A DNA stretch of 64,000 bases from Bidens hawaiensis. Taxonomy: Eukaryota > Streptophyta > Magnoliopsida > Asterales > Asteraceae. The notes beneath the pieces were generated by a model, which made no database searches, was not told the origin of the DNA, and worked only from the letters and a program-made list of their open reading frames with translations. Of the stretch, positions 42,420-54,691 are shown in pieces (the stretch's first letter is position 1; every line of letters begins with the position of its first letter). The stretch covers positions 62,001 to 126,000 of the forward strand of contig JAIQDT010004209.1 of NCBI GenBank assembly GCA_021521415.1. Direction: 5' to 3'. A program made the position numbers and the translations under genes.

Positions 42420-43323
42420 TGTTTTGGACAAAAATCTGCTAAGGATCAAGTATCCGAATCTGTTAAGTGAGGTAAGGTGCTAACTTGATAATGACAAGTG
42501 TGTAATCGGAATATTGGTGAACACAAAGGTTTGATTACGAGGGAAAAAGCCCTTAACCAAGATAGTCTTACTTTGGTCAAAACTTATCAAGGTAATCTTT
42601 GGTAAAATAACTCCGGTCAAGGATTAATAAGATAATCTTTGGTCGGATTACTTTAGTCAATGATCAACAAGGTAACCTTTGGTCGAGGAGTATGTGATTA
42701 TCGTGATCTCCGGCACAAACAACCCCCTTACGGTGAAAACTATCACCGTCGATTATATTAATAAACAAAAGGTGGTTACAAGTGTGGTGGAGTGTATGAT
42801 CGAGATTACAAAGTATGCTAGTGTAGAGAGAATGTTTGTTTCAGCTCTAGTGTGTGCCAAATTACATGTGGGTCTTCCTAAGTCGATCATATCTCATTTA
42901 AATAAGATAATAACAATAACAATATGTCCTATCTATTCGGATGTCTCCCACCTAGCCGCTCCACGACCTTTGACCACGTGCCAATAGCCACCCAGTAGCG
43001 AGATAAGCGGAAGAATGAGTCTCATAGCCGTTGTTGTTATTTAATCATCAATCTTCTAGAGAATTCGTCTATAATCAGCTATGTTGAATTAGGATCCTGG
43101 ATCCATGCTCCAGCTAGAAGTTGCTATATGAAGATAGTTGATACAAATACGTCTCAAAGTCGTCATACATGTTTAACACATCACCATACTAAACGCAATC
43201 ATTATTAAACAAGTCATACCGAGGATCGTCGATCCTTTATATCCTGATACATATTTCAAGGATAACCTATCCATAAGACAGTTAAGGATAAAGGATCCTC
43301 AGTATAAAATTCATGGCCTAACA
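42420..43323 (-). repeat. Tat-A 5' LTR
   Basis: 904 bp. The minus strand starts TGTTAGGCC and ends TTGTCCAAAACA. It contains several GGATCC and AAGGAT words and a short repeat (AAGGTAATCTTTGGTCGGA-like, about 42590-42690). It is about 270 bp longer than the Tat-B LTR. Confidence 0.8.
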
Positions 43324-43464
43324 ACCATTATGGTATTTTCTTTTCATATATATATATATATGTATGTATATATATAGTATTATCATTTTTACTACGTGCG
43401 ACTATCAATGATACTATAGTTGAACTTTGATTTCCTTTTATATTGCCGCATACATATGTAGTCA

Positions 43465-43604
43465 AGAGCTGAGGATCTCTCTGAAAGCCACCTCTCTATC
43501 TCATTGGATACAGGTACGGTGTGCCTACATCCCACCTTTCCCAGACCTACTTATAGCTTTGCTATTGGTGGGACTCCACTGGGTATGATTGATTGATTTA
43601 AAAA
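43465..43604 (+). mobile_element. SINE-like 3' fragment (TS/Au-type tail)
   Basis: The text GAAAGCCACCTCTCTATCTC, then GGTACGGTGTGCCTACATCCCACC, CCCAGACC, GGGACTCCACTGGGTATGATTGATTG follows the conserved 3' body of plant TS/Au-family SINEs. It ends in a simple TGAT repeat. The tRNA-derived head with A and B boxes is not visible, so it is 5'-truncated or diverged. Confidence 0.55.
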
Positions 43605-43827
43605 TCTCAAGCAGCAAAGCAAATACAACCAAAAGTATTTAACGGCCACCAAAAGAAACAATTGCAATCCATGGAAAACAAAACATGCTCTTAAATTGTT
43701 AACACAAAAAAAGGTCATTAATGTTAAACAAATAAAGTTTTACAAGTAGATCGATGAACGGAGTCATGACACAAGAACAATTTACTTTCTTAAACCTTTA
43801 AGCAACGTTGTCTTTTATTACTTCGAC

Positions 43828-45421
43828 ATGTCAACTGCTTCTACATCTTCTTCCTCTTCTTTTTTCCGTCCTGGCGACCTTTATTCACAAAATCTCCTTC
43901 AATCACCCTCTTTCGAAACCTGTAAATTCACAGATTCGGATATCGATGAAATCCGATCATATTTCCCAGCCGACACAGTTTGTCGACCCTTCGATCCTGC
44001 AGCTCGTAGTGACAGCATTTCGAAAAACTGGGTTTGGTTTCCGTCCCAATCGTTTCTCATTGGTTATAAGTATCCTTTCCCCAGTTTCACTCAAAGGTTC
44101 TTCAATTTAGCGGGAATTTTTTATATCCAGGCCACGCCAATGTTGTGGAGAGTCCTTCATACCATAGAAAGGATAATCGTAGAAGAAGGAGTCGAGTTTG
44201 GCTTAGCAGAATTAGCATATCAATACAATCTTGTTACCCACGGTTCACAACGCTTTATCTTTAAATCTAAACCTCACCAAGAAAATCCCATTTCCAAAGT
44301 CACCCTTAATAGTACTCTTTGGAAAAACCAATTTTTCTTCGTAAGACGAGATTCTATTCTGGGTGGAACTAATATTCCCAAAAAGTGGATACCAAAGGGT
44401 AGGATCCAGGATCCTTAGGTTACCAAGGCAGGATATTTTATTTTTCTGCTAATAACATTTCTCACTTGTGCAGTTGAAAATTTCGAACTGTTGGCTGATC
44501 TTCCGGGAGTTGAAAATAGAGTGAAGAGGTTTCTGTCACTGGGTCCTGCAATTAGGACCTTTCAGGAAAAGTTTGTTGAATCTTTTCAAAGATCAAACTC
44601 AGAATCAGTCATGTCAAGTAAGAATAATAACTCTTAATACAAAAATTATTAATAACTTGAAAACTTATCTGTCAATTGTTGTTTGTAGGTGCTCCGAAAT
44701 CAGGAAAATCTGCTTCCAATTTTTCCCTCAAGGATATTGATTGCATGCTTACCAAGAAAAAGACTCCGAAATCAACCCCTACATCCGAGCCTCGCCTGAT
44801 CACAACTCGAACAAAGTCCGGGTCCAAGAGAAAGAGGAGTTCAGACACGGAGAATCCCTTTGATGCCGAAAAGCAGATTCTAGACATGCTTTCTACTGTA
44901 AGGATCCTTTATCTTTGTCAATTCCTATTATTCCAAGTATCTTCCTAAGCTTATTCCGCTTTCACTCATAGGCCACTGATTCTGCCCGAAACCACTATGA
45001 GAAGACTATCGCAGAGCATGAAAAGACCCTCGTTGTGCTGAGATCAATGGAAGCTGCTAAGGAGAAGGCCCTCTCGAAGATTACCAAAGAGAAAAGAGAG
45101 ATATAGGCACATGCTGCTGCCTTGGCCGTCCAGATGCAGGACGAGATCAGCCGGGTTGCCGAAGAAGCAAAAGTATGGGCAGCCAAGTCGGTCCTCGAGG
45201 CCAGAATCAAGATGTTTACCGAAGCCAATGATCCATCTTTCGATAAGTCTTCATGGGAAATCAAAGAATGGAAGCAAGCCTTAATCGACTTGGGTGGAGG
45301 CGAGGATGAGACTGAAGCTATAATGGTTGAAGCAGGAGAAGCAGGAACAAGCGGTGTGAAGGATCTAGATGAAGCTGAAGGTAGAAACGAGGCACCGGTG
45401 GGGGTGAAGACAACCGTATGA
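43828..45421 (+). CDS. Four-exon ORF of the Tat family (putative gypsy-type transposon domain)
   Basis: Exons 43828-44398, 44474-44617, 44689-44897 and 44972-45421 join with matching phases: 571+144+209+450 nt = 458 codons. Introns of 75, 71 and 74 bp have GT..AG ends (GTAGGA/GTGCAG, GTAAGA/TTGTAG, GTAAGG/TCATAG). One TAG in exon 4 (about 45104) interrupts it. Exon 1 has FLIGYKYPFPSFTQRFFNLAG and MLWRVLHTIERI, like the Pfam putative gypsy-type transposon family. Later exons add a basic segment (GSKRKRSS) and a Glu/Lys-rich coiled coil. It lies antisense to Tat gag-pol, as in Grande-like antisense ORFs. Product role unknown. Confidence 0.75.
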
Positions 45422-45547
45422 ACGGGTGATGAAGGATACGAAAGACAAGGCCCAAGCCCGTTTTATTTTGCTTTCATTGTGTTTTTAAAGACAATTTCCA
45501 TTGTTTGTAATAAACAATAGTATTTAGGATAAAGGATCCATGATCCT
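45422..45547 (+). other. 3' flank of the four-exon ORF
   Basis: It has TTTATTTTG and AATAAACAATAG, a possible poly(A) signal at about 45509, then AAGGATCCATGATCC. The Tat-related sequence stops near 45547 at copia sequence. Confidence 0.5.
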
Positions 45548-47215
45548 TTAAGACAATTGGCGTGCTAACCATGTACATTCTTGAGCCGCCATTGCAGCCG
45601 CAAAATACTCAGCTTCAGTGATGGACAACGAAACGGTTGGTTGTGGTGTACTATACCACGATATTGCTCCTGACCCAACCATAAATACGTAACCCTTGAT
45701 AGATCGCTGAGTGCTTAGTTCACCGGCGTAGTCTGCATCACAAAACCCAACTAGTTCGATCTTAGCCTCCCTTTTGAGCAATACTCCATAAGTCAGACTC
45801 AACTTTACATACCGCACCACTTCCAAATGAGATTTCCGAGGCTTTGCATATAACGACTAAGAACACCAACCATAAAAAGATATGTCAGGTCTCGTAAGTG
45901 TTAGATAGATAAGATTACGAAGAGCTTCTGATACATAGCTGGGTCCTCAAGAAGCGTACCTTCTTCAATACTAAGTTGTACATTCTTCTTCATTAGAATT
46001 AAAGTTGGCTTGGAACATGCCATACCAAATTTACTCAATAATTCCACTTCATATTTTCTTTGATGCAGTCAGTATTAACCCTTCCAACTTGTACTTAACT
46101 TCTAACCCAAGAAGGTGTTTCAACCTTCCTAGATCATTCATTCAGAACTTAACACACAAGTTTTGTTTTGAGTTAATTAATTTGCATCAACAAGATCACC
46201 GATAATAATAAGATCGTGTACATAAACGAGCACCGCCGCCACTTTATTCCCTTTGGATCAGATAAACAAACTCGTATCAGATGAAGTAGAAACGAACCCG
46301 TTCTCCTTTAACAAATTCACCAATTTTACCGAACCACGCTTACAGTGATTGTTTCATTCCGTACAACGCCTTTTTAAGCTTACACACACGGTTCAGTATT
46401 CTAGACTTTCAAACCCCCTTGATTAAACCATGTACATAACATGGTCGATCTGTCCATACAAGAACGCAATACTCACATCCATTTGCCACAACGTCCAATT
46501 TTTATTCGCGGCTATCGCTAACAATACTCAAACCGCTGTAAGTTTAGCTACCGAGCTAAATGTTTCATCGTAATCCAACCTGAATTGTTGTGAAAATCCC
46601 CGGGGTACTAAACGAGCATTGATCCGTTCAACCGACCCATCGATTTTTCTTTTATTCTTTGTTACATGAAAGGGGCCTCACGTCTTTCGGTTTCGGAACT
46701 AAATCCCAGATTTGACTTTTCATTAAGGAATTAAACTCTTCTCATAACACTAACACACTGTTCTTTGTTAATTTCTAGCTCAGATGAATATGGTTCCAAT
46801 TCTTCCTTCTTTTCTAAGGATGCTACCTGATCTGATCTCCGGACACGTGATTCTCCTATTTCGTTTGTTTCAGTTTGAACACTATGTTGACGGTTCTCGG
46901 TTTATGTACCTGTTTACCATGGATTGATTCTAGGAGAGGACCGATTGACATCATTAGTTGTTTCATCTTCTTCAACTGATGAACTTGGAACCTCAAATTT
47001 AAGTGTTACTCGATTTTTGAAATCTTGTTTCAGCATCGGCGAAACGTGTAAAGACTCATTGCTATCAGACCACTGTGATGATGCTTCATCGAAAATAACG
47101 TCCTGGATGCATATCACTTCCCGGTTGTAGGATCACAACAATGTCAACCCTTCTATTCATTGTCATAGCCTACAAAGATACACCGCATCTCTTTTGTTTT
47201 CATCTTATGTCGGGG
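45548..47215 (-). mobile_element. Copia-4 fragment: integrase end to RNase H
   Basis: The minus strand gives the integrase C-terminus (CIFVGYDNE...CCDPTTGK, DVIFDEASSQWSD, near 47215-47050), decayed RT (LIKSQ-like WDLVPKP; CKLKKALYGMKQS; DLGRLKHLLGLEV), and RNase H at 45826-45548 (GFCDADYAGELSTQRS, ITEAEYFAA). Many stops. No LTRs of its own are visible. It is of a different copia lineage from the Sirevirus-like ones. Confidence 0.8.
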
Positions 47216-47953
47216 ATGACTTGGAATGAAGAACTAGCAAACACATACAAAAATACAAAAATAACTAATATGCGGTTTAGTATTAAATAATTTTTCAAAA
47301 AGGTTATAAATACTTCATATTTTGTTGCGGTGTTCGGTTATTCGGTTTAGTAACGAATGAGTGAACAGTGTAACGAATGGGTTGTTAAAACTGTTATAAC
47401 AAACTCCCAACCACTTAGCGAATGAATTCAACTTATGTAGCGAATGAACTCATCATTAGTCAAGATATTAATGAATGAGCTCATCATGTCAAGGACAAAT
47501 CCATATTCAATACCAAACTAAACTATACCAAATCAATACCACACCATAGTCACAACACTCACAATCCACAATACAACCTTTCCGAACATAATCCAAACTA
47601 AATCCAATACCAATTCAACACCAAGTTCTCTTCAACCAATCAAACATTAACCAATTTTGATCGGCAAAATTCAAAATTCAACGTTTAAACAAATTGTAAC
47701 TTCCCGCTCAATCTTGAGTCAATCGAATTCAACAATTCAATATAATTAAGCTAGTCCAGATCATATTCTGATGTCAAACGAACAATCCTTGATTCAATTC
47801 AATCTCAATTATCAAGTTAATTTTCTTTAATTGATCAATTTTAAGTTCGTTTAAGTCCGATAACAAATATGTACAAATCACAAATCAATTAGGTCTCAAA
47901 ACACAATCAATTATCCTATTCACAGTCCAAAACAATCAATCAGACAATCAATA
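47216..47953 (-). other. Leader of an LTR element, no gene
   Basis: Non-coding, AT-rich. On the minus strand it follows the primer site at 47954 and precedes where gag would be; no gag is readable. Words CGAATGA/TAACGAATG recur at 47350-47480. Confidence 0.5.
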
Positions 47954-47965
47954 GCTCTGATACCA
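47954..47965 (-). other. Primer binding site (initiator tRNA-Met)
   Basis: The minus strand reads TGGTATCAGAGC, an exact copia-type site two bases inside the LTR at 47968. Confidence 0.9.
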
Positions 47966-47967
47966 CT

Positions 47968-48471
47968 TGAGAATCCATGGCTTGATTCAACATCGTTTGA
48001 TTTAGTATTTGATATGATTTTTTAAATACTCGATTAGGTTGACTGTGTATCAGTGTGTGTATTGAGAGAAACTTTAGGCAGCACAATGAGAGGATTTCAA
48101 TAAAAAAAGAACTTGTTAATTGGAAATAGATTACATGGGTATATATAGGAGATGGTGACTCATTCGTTACACATGCATAACGAATGAGCCACATTCGCTA
48201 CGTCATTCGCTAAACACCCTTAGCGAATGACCCTTAATACATTAGCCTACATTCGTTAAACATTCCTTAACGAATGAGTTACAAAACATGTCTTATTCGC
48301 TAAACATATCATAGCAAATGAGCCTTATATTATTACAAAATAGCCCCTATACATTAAAACTATTTCAGACACGATTAAACAAAGAACAAGACGAAAACTA
48401 ATGTATCATCATAACAAAATAAAAGAACGGTACTGCTATTGTGGCCAAGACTTGAATTATTCTCACTAACA
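47968..48471 (-). repeat. LTR of a minus-strand copia (same type as the solo LTR)
   Basis: 504 bp. On the minus strand it begins TGTTAGTGAGAAT and ends TTCTCA. It shares length, terminal sequence style and the CATTCGTTA words with the solo LTR at 5564-6068, but is well diverged. A TATATATA box on the minus strand is near 48140. Confidence 0.75.
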
Positions 48472-48540
48472 CCTCTATTTCATTCAAATATTCATAACTC
48501 CCATTCTGGTTCTCAAATGCTCAAACTATTATGTACCAAG

Positions 48541-48634
48541 CTACTTAGTCAGCCCATCAATTAGTTGTTCCTCTGTGTAACAAGACTTGACATTTACTTG
48601 CTTGGATTCTACTAAGCTTATTATATAATGATAC

Positions 48635-48677
<43 letters not shown>

Positions 48678-49405
48678 TTGTTTCGATTATGTATGGCAAA
48701 AAAAATACTAAGAACACAGCTGACATGTTATCACAATAGATATTCGTTGCCTCCTTTTATTCATGACTGAGATCCACCAACAGTTTTCACATTGCTAGAC
48801 TCGCATCTTCATTAGCAGAAATATATTCTACTTCAGTAGAAAATAAGATCACAACACACTGCTTTTTAAAGCTCCAAGTTACCACACTAGATCCGGTTGT
48901 GAAGACACTTGCTGATATACTCTTCCTATCGTCAAATGAACCTCCCCAGTCACTATACGTATACCCCTCTAGTCTTACTTCTTTGGATAATACATACCAT
49001 AGCCCATAATCATAAGTGCTAGAGACACCTTAATATTCTTTTTGCTACACCATAGTGATACTCTGATGGACTTTGCATGTGTCTTGCGACAAGCACGACT
49101 ACAAAAAGAATGTTCATCTAGTGTGAGTCAGATGCAATTAACTCACCAACAAACTTATGAACTTAAACTCATCGCACTTCATATTTCCATGTACTCTTTT
49201 ATTGGAGTGGAAACAACTGTACATTTCCACATGCCAAATTTCGTAAGCAAATCAACATACTTTATTTGAGAGACAAAAATAACAATTTCCCCTGCTGAAT
49301 TTCCAAGCCTAGAAAATAATTTAAATCTCCAAGATCAGACATATCAAATTCCTCAATCAAATCATTAGACGAGCCAGTTTAAATAATATCATCAACTATT
49401 GGAGC
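48541..49405 (-). pseudogene. Copia pol 3' fragment (RT end and RNase H)
   Basis: The minus strand shows YSDWGGSFDDRKS with SSVVTWSFKKQ (about 49010-48870), STEVEYISANEDAS (about 48850) and the RNase H end QLIDGLTK (48564-48541). Stops and an AT microsatellite interrupt it. No integrase or gag is attached. Confidence 0.75.
48638..48671. repeat. (AT)17 microsatellite
   Basis: A perfect AT run inserted in the copia RNase H relic. Confidence 0.95.
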
Positions 49406-49409
49406 ATAA

Positions 49410-49772
49410 TGTCTAGTGTGAGAGTCTTGTATTTTGTATGTAAAACAGATTAGGAACTATGGAAAACATGTAAGGGCGCATATTTACATATACAGGTGTA
49501 TAAGTACATATATAGTGTATATGTTATACGCCGTATATGTTACTAATCCGGGTGTATATGTTTACGCCATATAATGTGGCATATCCGCTCAATTAAACAG
49601 ATAAATTCGATGTATTGAAGCTATAATCTGTCATATTCTTTGTACTTACAATATTTTGATGAGCATTAAAGTAGTCGTGTGATATCTCATCTTATAATGA
49701 TTTCTGCTCATTGTGTTAAAGAGTAGATAATCTTTCAAGTCATATAGATCCTAATACATCCAGGTATTTTCA
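49410..49772 (+). repeat. Copia-6 5' LTR
   Basis: 363 bp from TGTCTAGTGTG to GTATTTTCA. It includes a CTTGTATTTTGTATGT segment also found near the start of the copia-3 LTR, and TATACGCC/GGCGTAT-type words at 49520-49565. A degenerate primer site TGGTATAAGAG follows at 49775-49785. Confidence 0.65.
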
Positions 49773-50271
49773 AGTGGTATAAGAGTTTAGGCTCATGTCT
49801 ACTTAGAGATCACAAGATTTCATCAAAGCTTCAAAGTTTCACCTTGATTTCAAAATTTTTAAAGATTTCACCGTCAAAAACTGCTCAAATCTTCACATCG
49901 TGGTCGTTTGATTGGTATTTTCAATCCTACCAAGTTACATATTCAAACAAGACTGATTACATCATAAATTTTGAAAAAACGGAGATATCTGGGTACAAGA
50001 GATCAACGAATATGTCAATCACGGATAAGTTTTGCTTGCGTATATGTTGTATTTTAGCTTTTAAGTGACTTATACGCCAGATAAATATCATATACGATGG
50101 TTGGGGACTTATACTTTGGTGGTTGTCATATACGTTGACTGGTATATACGGTGGTGTTGGACATATATGCTTGAAACTTATACGGAGCATTGGGAACTGC
50201 GTTGTACATATATATTGAATTGACAAATATGAAGCATACTTATACTTATACGACGGTTGATTTTTCTCATT

Positions 50272-52600
50272 ATGGAAGATCTATGTGCTTTTGTAACGCA
50301 GCCGTCAACCCTACTTCAAAATCTGAATCTAGAGAATGAGATGGGAACATCTAAAAAGACACTGAAGCTTCTCAAGATAAAAGACTATCCAAGCTGGGCA
50401 GATAAGCTTGAAACACATGTTCAAGCTGGAAATTATGACATATGGCTTGCTGTTGAAGAGGAGTACATCATTCCGAAGAATGAGAATAGTACCAACTATC
50501 GATTATTACAAATTCCAGATGGTGAAAAGGCTACTTTTCTAAGGGAGAAACAAATGTTGAATCTTTTTCAACAAGCGATTAAAGCTGAAATCTTTCAATT
50601 GCTTCAGCATAACGGGTCTTGCTACTCAATTTGGTAAGCACTTCTTAAAAAGACATGGGTAATCCTGACATGAGAAAGTCAAATATGGCATTGTTAAATA
50701 AAGAGTTTGATATTTTCATTATGGTGAAAGGTGAATCTTTTGCTCAACTGATTGAGAGATATTGTCATTTGCTAAATGAGATGAAAAGTTGGGAATTGAT
50801 AAGCTAGAGTATGAGTACATTGACAAACTGGCTGATGCATTGCACGAGGAGTGAAATACCTTTATTATGATCCAACAATCTAATCATGCTGCTTATGCTT
50901 GACTCAATCTAGTACGTTTCATTGAAAAACTAGAAGCCCAAGAGTTAGAATTAAGGAAAAAGCAGGAATGAAGAGTTCATTAGCTTCAGAAGATATTGGT
51001 TTATACTTCAAGAGTTCTCAATCGGTGGTATCTCAAAGTCCAAAACCCAAAATGTGTATTGTGTCGAGGGAGCTTCATTTGTTGGAAATAAGCTAGGTGG
51101 ATCACAATCTCCACAAACTCCAAAATATTCTAGCAGTTATTCAAAAACAATGTTACCTGATCAAATCTCTAAACCTCGAAGCCAAAATCCTGATGTTCTA
51201 CAATGCAACATTGCTGTAAATATCAAGAATAACCAGAGTTTGACAGCTGAATATGTTAAGGAACATATGGCATTTCTAGGATCTGTTCTAGAGTAATATG
51301 AGTGTTTGAGTGCTGGGAGAATCGGGAACTTCAACATGACCAAGAAAGACTATGCTAAAATAGTCCCTGAGATAATGGAAATGTTGGACATAAAATGGTG
51401 TATGGCAAGTGTTATTAGAAGGGCTCAAAGATTCAAAGAGATCACTGCCAAGAACTGTTTGGATGGTACTTCATCAAAACTGGGTTTTGAAAAATCCAAG
51501 GTGAGGTGATTTTGATGCAAGGAAAAAGAGAACTTCAAGAGGGAATGTACCAACAAAGAGGTGGGCGATAACAGTGCTAATCCGTTCAGAAGAGATTACA
51601 ACCGACAAGCAATCTATCACCAAAGTTCTCCAAACCATGTTGAATCTTCAAATCCCGGAAAGAAACCTTCCGAAGTATCACCTTCCAAATCTTATCTTGC
51701 TGCTCAATTAGATAAGGGGTTCAACTGGAACAACTATGTTTAACAAGAAAATGTGGCTGAGCTGATCAAGGAAGTAGTTGGCAAGGAAACGATTGTTGAG
51801 GTTGTTTCTGATGAAGCTAAAAAGGTAGTTGCTGAGGCTGTTGTAATTGAATAGGTGAAAGCATTGGAGAGTAAAGAAGATGATGTCATCATTGAAGACA
51901 TTACTGATGAAGTTGCTGATGAATATGAGGAATCTGAACCATGAGGAGGTGGTAAAGATTCAAGCTCAAGATGTGAAATCACCAAAAGATGAGAAACTGG
52001 ATGAAGCTGAATTGACTTATCAACATGGTTTCATGGCAAACCAGGTATTTTCTTAAATTAATGTGCCTAAATATAAAAAATGTGAACTAGGTTGTGAGGA
52101 GTGTGAAATTAAGGACTATGAAATTAAAAAACTTAGAACAATCTATGAACTTGTTCAAAGATTTTATAAAGGAAAAAAGAGGCTTATGATAAATCTAAAA
52201 ATGTGAGAAAACCTTGTGGAACAGGATTATGCAAGATGAGAAAACTATTCTCATGCTTAAGCATACCGTAGAAGATAATCAAATTGCCATCAACAGCCAT
52301 ATTGATGAGATTTCCGCTCTTAAGAAAGAGTTACAATCTGTAAGGATTTAAACTGAACGTGTTGATCCAAAACGTAAGAGTTATAAGGCATCATCATATG
52401 TGTTTAATTACATTATTCCCAAACAAACTAGTGTTGGTGTTGGGAATACGCAAAATGGCTTAGGTTATCATTCGGTTACGCCTCCCATTTGGAATTCTTA
52501 TATTCCAAAGAGACTTGAAGGGTTTGAAAATGCTTTGAATGTGGAAGTTAACACTCCACCAAATGATACTAAGACACTTTTGCCAGATTAAATTGATGTC
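50272..52600 (+). pseudogene. Copia-6 gag, broken
   Basis: From ATG 50272 (MEDLCAFVTQPS) a UBN2 domain is readable (LKIKDYPSWADKLETHV, NYDIWLAVEEEY) to a TAA at 50635. Later pieces: KDYAKIVPEIMEMLDIKWCMASVIRRAQRF, then LGFEKSKVR, a stop, and a decayed zinc knuckle (CKEKENFKREC, with the His and one Cys lost). Acidic coiled-coil segments continue to about 52600. About ten stops or shifts. Confidence 0.75.
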
Positions 52601-52839
52601 AGTTTGATAAATCTGTGAATAGTTTAGATTGTGAGAGTGACGTATGTCTTAAATTAGCTGAGGATGTGTTGTGTAATGTTTTGCATGATTAACTTTTTAA
52701 ATGTAAACCTTGTGTGACTGATAAACCTATGATTGAGTCTAAAATGTTTGCTAAAACAAGTTTTTAACACCAAAGGAAAATGTTGGTTTTAATGGGGCTA
52801 AACAAAAAGATTCTTTCAATAAGATTGTGTTTATAAAAG

Positions 52840-54230
52840 TGTTAAGCTAGTTATCTAATTGATTACGATCAATATACTATTCCGAATCTACTCACTGATA
52901 TGATATACGATTAGGTCACACTTGAATTCGTTAAGCTAGAGGTTGAGAGAACAATAGGGCAACATAAAGAGGCTCAAACGAATAATAAGAATAACTGCTT
53001 AATTTGCTGAATACATTACTTGTATATAGACGATGAAGTCATTCATTATTCAATCCATAATGAATGAGCTTCATTCGTCATAATATGTTAAGCACTGATA
53101 CTTTAGGCTAACGAATAACAGATTCGTTGTCCTCCTTCGTTAGCAGATCTAACGAATGGACCAAAATAGATACGAATGGACGGATTTGTTATTGACTACT
53201 CTATAGAATGTGTCATTACAAGACAAATGTATCCAGTACATTTACTAAAATACCCCAATACTTTAATACAAGACCAAATACATTTAAACAAAGACCGAGA
53301 CTACAAAAGGTGTACTAACAAACTCTCCCGAGTCTCGTGCTCCTTGTCTTGATCACTTGAAGCGCTTGGTCTTCCAATCAGCACAATTATGAATCCCAAA
53401 TGCATGGCACACATGAACCACACGTTGAAATTGGATAGCAAGATCATAATCTTTAATATCAACCCATCTGGTCTGATTGTCGAATGGTGCGTCATTATCA
53501 GACTCAGATAAATTAACCAACCACATCGGTTCGATTACTCGAACAAAACTCCGTCTTCAGCCCCCCAATCCCATCACTATCACGGCTTCACCTGCTCGAT
53601 TATCATAATACCACCTATTAAATTTCTTTTATAGACATTGGGGAAAAGTCTTAACTTGAACTTTCATCAACGTGCGAGGCTAATTTACTTTAAGAACCAA
53701 TTTTCTCCAGTCAGTTCTCGGATCGATCTTATCAATGTACATTCGAGTCAGAACCTGTGGCTTGAAAAATTTAAACCCATGTTTTACCTCATGTAAAAGA
53801 TGCCTGTAGGACCAATCCGCCATCTAGTTTCCACCAAGATTGAGGAATGGTCTGTTGGCCAGTATACGCACGTGTCACCTTGTTAATGTTAGAACATCGA
53901 CAATTCGTTGAAAGTTATGTATCTCGTGTTCCCATTTGACGATACAAACCCTCAAATCAAAATCATATAACCAAGAGATAATATCACCCTTTGTGTTCGA
54001 GGCAGTGAATTTCTTCATCTAATAAGCAGTAGCATGGATTTAAACTTCTTTTCATCTCCCTATTCTGCATAGATTAGCACACCAATAAGTTTATTCATTT
54101 GAGACTTATTGTGCTAAAACATCCCCATGAATACATTAACTCCTGAATCATTCGAACCAGAACCTTCTTTACTTACTTTAACCTTCTTTTTCTTCTTTTC
54201 TAAACGTTCTTCAGCCGCTTGATAATGCTC
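52840..54230 (-). mobile_element. Element X: 3' LTR and env-like ORF end
   Basis: The LTR is 52840-53320. On the minus strand it starts TGTTAGTACACC and is preceded by a purine tract GACTCGGGAGAGTT (53334-53321), so this is a 3' LTR. It has CATTCGTTA-type words. Upstream (53330-54230) are decayed minus-strand pieces of the env-like ORF: FNRWYYDNRAGEAV, RVIEPMWLVNLS and FQRVVHVC, colinear with the copia-3 C-terminal module. The element is cut at 54231 by element Y. Confidence 0.7.
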
Positions 54231-54672
54231 TGTAGTTGAAAGACCTTGTTCCGGATCAAAAACATCATATATACGTGTAGAACGATACGATACAGATCGA
54301 TAACTTTATGTTTACTATACTATATCAAATAACGAAAACATATAATAAAGGAATTGATAACACATTCACTCATAATCATCATTAGATTGATATAACATTC
54401 AAAGTACAAACTGATTCTCTCTCTCTCTCTCTGATCAGATTTCTCTCTCAAACTCTTACAAATATGACAAGTTATCAACTATTTATACACATGCCTATGG
54501 TCCACATAAATATCCTGGCGTATAAGACTTATACGCCGCGTATAAGTCTTATACGCTGGTTAGACTTATACGGACTTAACATATTCTAATATTGACACTT
54601 TCAGTCCCTTAACTATACAATTATGACAGATTAAGCCCATATGACCTAGCATTAGACAATAAGACTCTAGCA
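54231..54672 (-). repeat. Element Y 3' LTR
   Basis: 442 bp, TGCTAGAG to CAACTACA on the minus strand. It includes a CT microsatellite (54416-54432) and two adjacent palindromes at 54517-54537 and 54538-54556, with arms GGCGTATAAG/CTTATACGCC and GCGTATAAG/CTTATACGC. Confidence 0.78.
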
Positions 54673-54691
54673 AACTCCCCCTTGGATATTG

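Larger units (their letters stand above)
36363..43323 (-). mobile_element. Tat-A: Ty3/gypsy Tat-type element, 5' LTR to integrase
   Basis: The minus strand reads LTR (43323-42420), primer site, gag, protease, reverse transcriptase, RNase H, a second (archaeal-type) RNase H, and integrase. The double RNase H is diagnostic of the Tat lineage and there is no chromodomain. Compared with Tat-B at 57808-64000 several CAA or TGG codons are stops, and there is a frameshift in protease. The 3' LTR is missing on the left. Confidence 0.9.
49410..52839 (+). mobile_element. Copia-6: plus-strand copia, LTR to gag
   Basis: An LTR (49410-49772), degenerate primer site, leader and broken gag, truncated at 52839 where element X was inserted. 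LTR and leader share the TATACGC word with element Y, so copia-6 and Y belong to the same or sister families. Confidence 0.75.
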
